From Paenibacillaceae bacterium (GTDB lineage: Bacteria; Bacillota; Bacilli; Paenibacillales; NBRC-103111), in contig JAJFMO010000160.1 in NCBI GenBank assembly GCA_020697475.1, positions 1-7,387 of the forward strand: DNA of 7,387 nucleotides, written 5' to 3'. Positions 1 to 5,868 of the stretch are shown piece after piece. Both the position numbers and the translations under genes were made by a program. Every line of letters starts with the position of its first letter. Position 1 is the first letter of the stretch. The notes under the pieces were generated by a model. The model had not been told where the DNA came from. It made no database searches and saw only the letters and a list, made by a program, of their open reading frames with translations.

Positions 1-1
1 G

Positions 2-1102
2 CAGACGAAGAGACAAATTCCGAACGACATCTGGGAAGCGACGAAGATGAACGGGAAAATTTATGCGGTGCCTAACTATCAGATCTCTTCCCGTCAGGCA
101 TCATTGATCTTCAACAAGGCGCTCGTCGACAAGTACAATCTGAAAGACAAAATTTTCGCTGTGAAAAAGATGTCCGATTTGTCGCCGATTTTCGATGTGA
201 TCAAGAAGAACGAGCCGGGCATTTATCCTTCGTTGATTGCTCCGAATTCGCGGAAATACGAAGTGAGAACGAAGATCGATTACATTGAACAGTTCGATGC
301 CAAGGTACCTGTCGGGGTGGGCTACGATTTGAAGGTGGTCGACTTGACCCAAGGCAAATATAAGCAAGAGGCGCTGAATGGCTACAAGCTGGCAAGAGAA
401 TGGCAGCAGAAGGGCTTCTACCATCCGGACGCAGCGCTGTCCAAAGATTTGAACCCGGAGAAGAAAGCCGGCAAGTTCTTTATGATCGAAGACAACTTCA
501 AGCCGGGCGTCGAGGCCGACTCCAAGGCTAAATGGGGTTACGACGTTTATGCCGTACCGATGGCCATGCCTGTATTGTCCACGGGCTCCATTGACGCTGC
601 GCTCACGGCGATCAGCCGGACGTCGGAAAACCCGGAACGGGCGATGATGCTGATTAATTTGATGCAGACGGACGAACAATTGTTGAACCTTCTGACGTTC
701 GGTATCGAAGGGGTCGATTATAAGAAAACCGGCGGTAAAAGTATCGAAGTTATCGCGAAGACGCCTTACGCCGGCAAAGCCTGGGCGATCGGCAACCAGT
801 TCCTGGCGTATACCCTTCCCGGTCAAGCGGCGGATGTGTGGGAGCAGACGAAGAAGCTGAACTCTTCGGCAACGCCGGCTCCGACCATCGGCTTCTCGTT
901 CGATAACAACCCGGTGAAGACGGAACTTGCTAACATGAACGCGGTGAGCGACAAATATGTAAATATATTCAATTTCGGAATGGTTGACAATTATGCGGAG
1001 ATGTATGACAAGTATATCGCAGAGATGAAATCGGCCGGCCTGGATAAGTATAAGGTGGAGCTGCAAAAGCAGGTCGATGCCTGGAAGGCGACACGCAAGT
1101 AG
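2..1102 (+). CDS. Carbohydrate ABC transporter substrate-binding lipoprotein, DUF3502/LplA type (5' truncated)
   Basis: The frame is open from base 2 of the window to the TAG at 1100-1102, giving 366 residues, so the N-terminus lies outside the window. The family is usually about 500 residues, so roughly 130-150 residues, including the lipoprotein signal and lipobox, are missing. The ATG at 47 is internal: the preceding codons read QIPNDIWEATK, and this runs on into a conserved stretch of the family (MNGKIYAVPNYQ). The last 80 or so residues (NNPVKTELANMNAV, IFNFGMVDNYAEMYDKY, then a lysine-rich tail ending in VDAWKATRK) match the C-terminal DUF3502 domain found in Bacillus/Paenibacillus LplA-like proteins. 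Such proteins sit on the outer face of the membrane and pass oligosaccharides to a two-subunit permease. Permease genes, if present, would be upstream and are not visible. The following fucosidase genes suggest a fucosylated oligosaccharide ligand; that is inferred from context only. Confidence 0.9.
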   Translation, partial: QTKRQIPNDIWEATKMNGKIYAVPNYQISSRQASLIFNKALVDKYNLKDKIFAVKKMSDLSPIFDVIKKNEPGIYPSLIAPNSRKYEVRTKIDYIEQFDAKVPVGVGYDLKVVDLTQGKYKQEALNGYKLAREWQQKGFYHPDAALSKDLNPEKKAGKFFMIEDNFKPGVEADSKAKWGYDVYAVPMAMPVLSTGSIDAALTAISRTSENPERAMMLINLMQTDEQLLNLLTFGIEGVDYKKTGGKSIEVIAKTPYAGKAWAIGNQFLAYTLPGQAADVWEQTKKLNSSATPAPTIGFSFDNNPVKTELANMNAVSDKYVNIFNFGMVDNYAEMYDKYIAEMKSAGLDKYKVELQKQVDAWKATRK

Positions 1103-1115
1103 GTTGGAGTTGGGA

Positions 1116-1147
1116 CACCCCGGAATAGCCGTTGGCTGTTCGGGGTG
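1116..1147 (+). terminator. Hairpin after the binding-protein gene; probable weak terminator or attenuator
   Basis: CACCCCG (1116-1122) pairs with CGGGGTG (1141-1147), and the stem continues inward with AATAGCC against GGCTGTT (one T.G wobble, one bulged G), leaving a three-base loop. This is about 14 base pairs, mostly GC at the base. It is followed by AACTTTTAC, so the U-run is only four long. It begins 13 nt after the binding-protein stop codon and ends 29 nt before the GH29 start. A hairpin with a short U-run between operon genes usually means partial termination or 3'-end protection of the upstream transcript, which would let the binding protein be made in excess over the enzyme. The stem is seen; its effect is inferred. 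Confidence 0.6.
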
Positions 1148-1176
1148 AACTTTTACAGGCGGGGAGTACGATTGGG

Positions 1177-2448
1177 ATGAAAAAACATGCGGGTCAGGAC
1201 AAGCTGGCTTGGTGGCGCGAAGCGAAGTTCGGCTTATTCATCCATTGGGGGCTATATGCTCTTGCGGCGGGAAACTGGAAGGGACAGGAGGTTCAATCAG
1301 TCGGCGAATGGATCATGAAACGGGCTGCGATCCCGGTACGTGAATACGAACTGTTGGCGGGACAATTTAACCCCGTTAAATTTAATGCGAAAGAATGGGT
1401 GGATCTGGCGGTGGCGGCGGGGATGAAGTACATCGTCATCACGGCCAAGCACCACGACGGGTTCGCGATGTTCCGCTCCGCCTGCTCGGGTTACAACATC
1501 GTAGACGCAACGCCATACAGGCGCGATCCGATGGCGGAACTGGCCGAAGCCTGCGGCCGGGGCGGGATCAAGCTGTGCTTCTATTACTCGCACTTTCAAG
1601 ATTGGCATCATCCCGACGCCTTCGGCAACGATTGGGATTACCCCGACGCAGCCGGCAAGGACTTTGACCGATACATACGCGAGAAAGCGTTGCCGCAAAT
1701 GAGAGAGCTGCTGACGCAATACGGTCCCATCGGCTTAATCTGGTACGATACACCCGGAGAAATTACGGAAGAGCAAAGCCGCCAATTCGCCTCGGTCATC
1801 CGCGAGCTGCAGCCGGATTGCTTGATCAATTCACGCGTCGGCCACGGGTTTTATGATTATATCTCTACGGGTGACAACGCAGTTCCGGCCCGCGTATTCG
1901 AAGCCGATTGGGAAATTCCGGCGACGTTGAACCATACGTGGGGCTTCAAGGAGAACGATCATAACTGGAAGGATGCCGGGGAACTGATCCGCTTGCTTGT
2001 CAATATTAACGGCAAAGGGGGGAACTATTTGCTCAACGTCGGCCCGCGCGCCGATGGGACAATCCCCGAGCCGAGCGTCCGGCTTTTGCAGGAAGTCGGC
2101 CGCTGGGTGAAGACGAACGGGGAGGCGATCTATGGAACGATTGCCGGGCCGGAGTTTCCTTACGAATTGGCTTGGGGCGATGTGACGCACAAGCCGGGGA
2201 AGCTGTTTTTACACATTTTCAACTGGAGAGCGGCCTTCGTCTTGTTCGGGCTGTGTAACAGAGTAACAAGAGCTTATTTATTGGCCGATTCCAACACACA
2301 CGTGACGGTGGTTCAGCATCCGACGAACGCCTCACAGGCGATGCACCGGATGCAAGTTTATTTGCCGCAGGTGCAGCCTGACCCGATTGCTACCGTGGTC
2401 GTACTTGAATATGAAGGGGAGCTGGCTGTCGATCGGTTGCAGGCATGA
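1177..2448 (+). CDS. Alpha-L-fucosidase, glycoside hydrolase family 29, cytoplasmic
   Basis: 423 residues. Releases terminal alpha-L-fucose by a retaining mechanism. Family hallmarks in order: WWREAKFGLFIHWG near residues 12-25 (active-site His23), KHHDGFAMF at 91-99 (His92/His93), IGLIWYDTPG at 185-194 with Asp191 in the usual nucleophile position, then DWEIPATLNHTWGF at 244-257 followed by HNWK, and GKGGNYLLNVGPRADG at 279-294. The acid/base is probably a Glu around 242-246 but cannot be fixed by eye. A short beta-rich C-terminal domain (about 325-415) follows. There is no signal peptide, so it should act on imported oligosaccharides in the cytoplasm, fitting the binding protein upstream. 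Start: the frame is open from a TTG at 1132, but that lies inside the 1116-1147 hairpin. The ATG at 1177 has GGGGAG at 1161-1166, ten bases upstream, and leads straight into the conserved N-terminus. The family is certain; linkage preference is unknown. Confidence 0.93.
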   Translation: MKKHAGQDKLAWWREAKFGLFIHWGLYALAAGNWKGQEVQSVGEWIMKRAAIPVREYELLAGQFNPVKFNAKEWVDLAVAAGMKYIVITAKHHDGFAMFRSACSGYNIVDATPYRRDPMAELAEACGRGGIKLCFYYSHFQDWHHPDAFGNDWDYPDAAGKDFDRYIREKALPQMRELLTQYGPIGLIWYDTPGEITEEQSRQFASVIRELQPDCLINSRVGHGFYDYISTGDNAVPARVFEADWEIPATLNHTWGFKENDHNWKDAGELIRLLVNINGKGGNYLLNVGPRADGTIPEPSVRLLQEVGRWVKTNGEAIYGTIAGPEFPYELAWGDVTHKPGKLFLHIFNWRAAFVLFGLCNRVTRAYLLADSNTHVTVVQHPTNASQAMHRMQVYLPQVQPDPIATVVVLEYEGELAVDRLQA

Positions 2449-2466
2449 TTGGAGAGGAAGGTCATC

Positions 2467-2520
2467 ATGTCATCCGGCAGAATTGAAAACGAATACATTT
2501 TGGAGAGGGGAATTATGTGA
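2467..2520 (+). CDS. Possible 17-residue leader peptide with stop-start overlap into the GH141-like gene
   Basis: An ATG at 2467 opens 17 codons (MSSGRIENEYILERGIM) ending at TGA 2518-2520. The last base of that stop is the first base of the next gene's ATG (TGATG). Upstream lies GGAGAGGAAGG at 2451-2461, five bases before the ATG and one of the best Shine-Dalgarno sequences in the window. That arrangement fits a translated leader that couples translation into the long secreted enzyme. I recognise no homologue. The cre-like site at 2483-2497 lies inside it, so selection on that operator could explain the sequence without any peptide. Treat as a candidate only; short ORFs with a ribosome binding site do occur by chance in purine-rich gaps. 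Confidence 0.35.
   Translation: MSSGRIENEYILERGIM
2483..2497 (+). promoter_or_regulatory. Candidate CcpA cre (catabolite responsive element)
   Basis: TTGAAAACGAATACA fits every fixed position of the degenerate Bacillus cre consensus WTGNAANCGNWNNCW. It differs at one position from the alternative TGWAANCGNTNWCA. It lies in the 71-nt gap between the GH29 and GH141-like genes, about 23 bases before the ATG of the latter. CcpA bound with HPr(Ser-P) represses secondary-carbon genes, either by covering a promoter or as a roadblock to transcription. A weak possible promoter (TTGCTA at 2387-2392, 17-bp spacer, TATGAA at 2410-2415) lies upstream within the GH29 coding region. If it is used, the site would sit near +60, suited to a roadblock. 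The sequence match is direct; function is inferred from consensus and gene context. Confidence 0.6.
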
Positions 2521-5231
2521 TGAATTTAGGTCAAAAAGTAAGGAAGGCGGCGCTCAGTGCGCTCGTAGTTCTTGGATTGTCGGCAGGTGTGATGAATGTG
2601 GCGCCTACGCCTGCGCATGCAGCCGTTCAAGCGACATACTACGTCTCGCCAAGTGGAAGCGACAGCAACCCCGGGACGTTGTCCCAGCCGTTCAAGACGA
2701 TCACGAAGGCGCGCAATGTCGTTCGCACGATCAATAACAGCATGACGGGGGACATCATCGTCTACTTGAAGGCGGGCGATTATTATCAATCGAGCACGAT
2801 CGTGTTTGACGAGTCCGATTCGGGGACGAACGGGCATAACATCATCTACAAAAATTACGACGCCCCCGGCAGCGCCCGCATTATCGGAGGGCAGAAACTG
2901 ACCGGTTGGCAGCTGTATTCCGGCGGCATCTACAAGGTGAACGTCGGCACCACGTGGAGCTTCGACGCCTTGTTCGAAAACGGCGAAGCGTCCCACATAG
3001 CCCGTTTCCCGAATGCGGGATACAAAAAAATCAAAAGCGCCGACTCCACACAACCGCTGAAGGCGTTCTATTATTACAGCGGCGACGTTCCGTCGATTGC
3101 CGATATCAGTAATTTGCAGGTGTATGTATGGCCTGGCGCGCACAACTGGGCGAACGAGATTTTGCCTGTGGCCGCGATCAACCGGACGAATCAGAAAATC
3201 ACCTTGACGCAAAACCAACGCTGGGCGTATTTGGATTCGCTGAAGAAAGGTTCGCGTTATTTTATCCAAGGAGCGATGGAACTTCTCGATTCTCCGGGCG
3301 AATTTTACCTGGATAAAGCGGCGGGCATCTTATACTACTATCCGGTCAATTCGGATATTAACAACCAGGAGATCATCGCTCCTACCGTGAATCGGATCAT
3401 CCAGATCGGCGGCAGCTCCAATTCGAACCGGGTGAAAAATTTGCAGCTCGACGGGCTGACCGTCATGGTGTCCAACAGCACCTGGGCCGACATGAATTCG
3501 GGCAAGACCGGAAATATCGTCATCGTCAATTCGGAAAATGTCGCCGTCAAAAACAGCCGGATCGTCAACTCGGCCTCGAACGGGATCGCCTTGCCGGGCA
3601 CCGATTTTCAAACGACTCCGGTCAAGTCGCGGGGCATGAACGACGTCATCTACGGCAACTACATTCACGATGTCGGGGAGAACGGGGTGCTGATCGCCGG
3701 CACGGCCAACACGTCGACGTATATGCAGACCGACCATCTCGTCTCCAACAACGAGATTGACGATATTGCGCGAATATCGACCAACGGCGCAGGGATCGAG
3801 CTGGCCAACGTCACGACCAGCGAGGCGTCGTACAACAAGATCACGAACGCGGTGCATTACGGGATTGAGGTCAAGGGCAGCAAGTGGACGAATATGCCGA
3901 CCGTTATCGACGGGATCACGGTGACCAGCGCCAACCATTACGATTTTGACCCGGGCCGATATAATACGATCAAGTACAACGATATTTCCAAAGTGAACCA
4001 GGACACGCAGGATACCGGTATTATCAAAACAGGCGGCGTGTACAACTTGACGATCGATCATAATCTGCTGCACAACAGCGGCAAGTTCGGCTTGCAGAAA
4101 GGGCTGTACCTCGACGACGTGTCGGACTACAACACAGTGACAAACAACATCGTCTACGGGCTCACATCGGGCAGTACGAAGATCGACTACAACGTCAAGG
4201 GGATCGGCAATACGGTGTCCAACAATATTGCGGATGCGACCGGCGGAGCCAAAGCGGTGCAGTTCAACGTCATCGGCAACCAACCGACGCGCAACGAAAC
4301 GATGCTTCACAACATTTTCTTTAAGGCGCGGGTGTTCTATAACTTCTCCTCCTGGTCGAGCGATCGGGTGCAAACGTCGGATTACAACACATTCTATAGC
4401 ACTTCGAGTATCCACACGATGAACAATATTCCCGGCTCGGACACGCTGTCCAACTGGAAGACGCTGTACAGCCACAAGTATGATCAGCATTCGCAAACGT
4501 CCAATCCGCTGTTTGTCGATGCAGCCAACCACGATTACACGCTGCAGTCGACTTCGCCGGCGCTGGCCAACGGCTTTAACCAGATCGACATGAGCACGGT
4601 AGGCTTAAAGAGCGACTATGTTTACTCGAATACGGCAACAGTGATGAGCCTTGAATCCAGCATGGTCGAGCCCGATCCCGACCCGTCATTCGCCGACGGC
4701 TTCGAAGACGGATTCACGGACAATTGGTCCGCCTTGTTCGGCACGCCGACGTTGGATACGACGACCGTTGAGGAAGGATTGAACAGCTATCATCCCGACC
4801 AAGATCAGGACGAAATTTACCATTTGATGGACGACGAAACGTTCGGGGTGTTGCACGTCTGGTTCTATGATCAAGCGAACGACAACACCATGAAGGTGCG
4901 GGCGCGCATCTACAGCTCCTCGGTGGCCGAAAATGCGATGATCGGGGTTGTGACGTACAACTCGACGACGAAGTATTCGTACCTGGTCGACGGTCAGGAC
5001 TGGATCATCTCTTCCGTTAACCGGTCGACGGGCTGGCACGATTTCAAGTTCGACTTCTCTTCCGGCACCGACTGCAAGCTCTACATCGACGACACGCTGA
5101 TCGGTACGACGGACATCATCACCTCGTTCGACGAGATTCACCTGGGCGATAACGCGGATGACGGCAACACCGGCAACGTCTACTTCGACAACGTCCAGTT
5201 GTTCGACGATTTCGAGCAGTATACGGAGTAG
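2520..5231 (+). CDS. Secreted GH141-like right-handed parallel beta-helix glycosidase with C-terminal jelly-roll domain
   Basis: 903 residues from ATG 2520; an adjacent GTG at 2517 adds one residue and sits better (8 nt) behind GGAGAGG at 2502-2508. Residues 1-34 are a Sec signal peptide (basic start, hydrophobic core ALSALVVLGL, cleavage after AHA). The mature N-terminus has the pattern shared by GH141 enzymes: YYVSPSGSDSNPG (about 40-52), QPFKTITKAR, DSGTNG (100-105), IIGGQKLTGW (121-130), LFENGEASHIARFPN (151-165) and EFYLDKAAGILYYYP (261-275). Beta-helix coils fill about 300-680, for example NGIAL, NGVLIAG, GAGIEL, GIEVKG and KGLYLDD. After a PDPDP linker (718-722), residues 723-903 form a jelly-roll (laminin G/CBM-like) domain, ending DNVQLFDDFEQYTE. 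There is no LPXTG or S-layer anchor, so it is probably released. Known GH141 activities include alpha-L-fucosidase (pectin RG-II) and xylanase. Beside a GH29 fucosidase, a fucose-containing substrate is the better guess. Fold is confident, exact substrate is not. Confidence 0.85.
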   Translation: MNLGQKVRKAALSALVVLGLSAGVMNVAPTPAHAAVQATYYVSPSGSDSNPGTLSQPFKTITKARNVVRTINNSMTGDIIVYLKAGDYYQSSTIVFDESDSGTNGHNIIYKNYDAPGSARIIGGQKLTGWQLYSGGIYKVNVGTTWSFDALFENGEASHIARFPNAGYKKIKSADSTQPLKAFYYYSGDVPSIADISNLQVYVWPGAHNWANEILPVAAINRTNQKITLTQNQRWAYLDSLKKGSRYFIQGAMELLDSPGEFYLDKAAGILYYYPVNSDINNQEIIAPTVNRIIQIGGSSNSNRVKNLQLDGLTVMVSNSTWADMNSGKTGNIVIVNSENVAVKNSRIVNSASNGIALPGTDFQTTPVKSRGMNDVIYGNYIHDVGENGVLIAGTANTSTYMQTDHLVSNNEIDDIARISTNGAGIELANVTTSEASYNKITNAVHYGIEVKGSKWTNMPTVIDGITVTSANHYDFDPGRYNTIKYNDISKVNQDTQDTGIIKTGGVYNLTIDHNLLHNSGKFGLQKGLYLDDVSDYNTVTNNIVYGLTSGSTKIDYNVKGIGNTVSNNIADATGGAKAVQFNVIGNQPTRNETMLHNIFFKARVFYNFSSWSSDRVQTSDYNTFYSTSSIHTMNNIPGSDTLSNWKTLYSHKYDQHSQTSNPLFVDAANHDYTLQSTSPALANGFNQIDMSTVGLKSDYVYSNTATVMSLESSMVEPDPDPSFADGFEDGFTDNWSALFGTPTLDTTTVEEGLNSYHPDQDQDEIYHLMDDETFGVLHVWFYDQANDNTMKVRARIYSSSVAENAMIGVVTYNSTTKYSYLVDGQDWIISSVNRSTGWHDFKFDFSSGTDCKLYIDDTLIGTTDIITSFDEIHLGDNADDGNTGNVYFDNVQLFDDFEQYTE

Positions 5232-5258
5232 GTAGGTAAACAAAGAACTTTGCAGGAG

Positions 5259-5294
5259 GGCGGTTCCGTCATTGCGGCGGGATCGCCTTTTTGT
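5259..5294 (+). terminator. Rho-independent terminator of the GH141-like gene
   Basis: GGCGGTTCCGTC (5259-5270) pairs with GGCGGGATCGCC (5276-5287). The stem is 12 base pairs including three G.U wobbles, with the loop ATTGC and an immediate TTTTTGT tail. It begins 27 bases after the GH141-like stop codon. Stem, loop and U-run are all canonical, so the glycan transcript very likely ends here, separating it from the pncA-pncB genes. Confidence 0.88.
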
Positions 5295-5301
5295 CTATAA
5301 T
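5272..5301 (+). promoter_or_regulatory. Probable sigma-A promoter of the NAD-salvage genes
   Basis: A perfect -10 box, TATAAT, lies at 5296-5301. Eighteen bases upstream is TTGCGG (5272-5277), which keeps only the TTG of the -35 consensus and lies in the loop and 3' arm of the terminator hairpin. Transcription would start near 5308, so the leader would be only about 14 nt and would begin at the GAGGAGG ribosome binding site (5308-5314). No operator for a niacin repressor is evident. The -10 is strong and the -35 weak. Confidence 0.55.
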
Positions 5302-5321
5302 TATGGCGAGGAGGGATCGCC

Positions 5322-5867
5322 ATGAAAGCCTTAATTGTCATCGACTATACGGTCGATTTTGTGAACGGGAAGCTGCCTTGCGGGGAGCCGGCGGTGAAGA
5401 TCGAGGAGCGGATCGGCCAATTGATCGGGCAATTTGTTGCGGACGGCGATTGGGTGGCGATGGCAGTGGATTTGCATGACGAGCACGATACGCTTCACCC
5501 TGAGCATCGACTATTTCCACCGCATAATATCCGGGGAACGGATGGAAGACAGTTGTATGGCAAGGTCGATAGCATTTATCAGGCGAATCGGGACCGTATT
5601 TATTGGATGGATAAAACGCGCTACAGCGCGTTCTGCGGCACCGACCTGGACCTAAAGTTGAGTGAGAGGGAGGTAAGCGAAATCCATCTTTGTGGAGTTT
5701 GCACAGATATATGCGTGCTGCATACGGCGGTGGACGCCTATAACAAAGGCTATCGCACCACGATACACGCCGATGCGGTTGCCAGCTTTAATCCTGCCGG
5801 CCATGAATGGGCTCTGGGGCATTTTCGGAACGTGCTTGGGTTCACGGTTGTGGGCGGTGGAGCTTAA
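5322..5867 (+). CDS. pncA: Nicotinamidase (isochorismatase-like cysteine hydrolase)
   Basis: 181 residues. Hydrolyses nicotinamide to nicotinate and ammonia, the first step of NAD salvage, in the cytosol. The Asp-Lys-Cys triad is visible: Asp8 in MKALIVIDYTVDF, Lys98 in WMDKTRYSAF, and Cys131 in GVCTDICVLHTA. The metal-binding segment DLHDEHDTLHPEHRLFPPH (50-68) supplies Asp50, His52, His59 or His62, and His68, the set that distinguishes nicotinamidases from other isochorismatase-family members. Gly125-Val126-Cys127 occupies the place of the conserved cis-peptide turn. Length fits the family (about 180-210). The start is set by GAGGAGG at 5308-5314, seven bases before the ATG. Its stop is one base from the start of the nicotinate phosphoribosyltransferase gene, the next enzyme in the pathway, which makes the functional call firm. 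Cys124 adds an extra cysteine near the nucleophile; I attach no function to it. Confidence 0.93.
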   Translation: MKALIVIDYTVDFVNGKLPCGEPAVKIEERIGQLIGQFVADGDWVAMAVDLHDEHDTLHPEHRLFPPHNIRGTDGRQLYGKVDSIYQANRDRIYWMDKTRYSAFCGTDLDLKLSEREVSEIHLCGVCTDICVLHTAVDAYNKGYRTTIHADAVASFNPAGHEWALGHFRNVLGFTVVGGGA

Positions 5868-5868
5868 G

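Noticed and set aside
101..1066. 321-codon open frame on the - strand opposite the binding-protein gene
   Set aside because: Same cause: a low-complexity Arg/His/Val/Leu-rich translation, no homologous motif, and a clear DUF3502 protein on the other strand.
1132..1176. TTG at 1132 as start of the GH29 gene
   Set aside because: It lies in the hairpin at 1116-1147 with no good ribosome binding site and adds 15 unconserved residues. ATG 1177 has GGGGAG ten bases upstream.
2437..2466. Possible promoter beginning TTGCAG near the end of the GH29 gene
   Set aside because: No acceptable -10 hexamer lies 16-18 bases downstream. The TTGCTA/TATGAA pair at 2387-2415 is better, but only four of six match in each box.
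3330..4532. Long open frame on the - strand (400 codons) opposite the GH141-like gene
   Set aside because: Its translation is rich in Arg, Val, His and Ile without any recognisable domain, and it mirrors the codon pattern of the well-supported + strand gene. It is a by-product of GC-rich third positions.
5291..5479. Small + strand ORF overlapping the start of pncA
   Set aside because: It is a shadow frame: it begins in the terminator tail and promoter and has no ribosome binding site of its own.
5692..5868. 59-codon N-terminal extension of nicotinate phosphoribosyltransferase
   Set aside because: It overlaps the conserved 3' part of pncA in another frame, and its sequence is unlike the family. 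ATG 5869 has its own ribosome binding site and starts the conserved domain.
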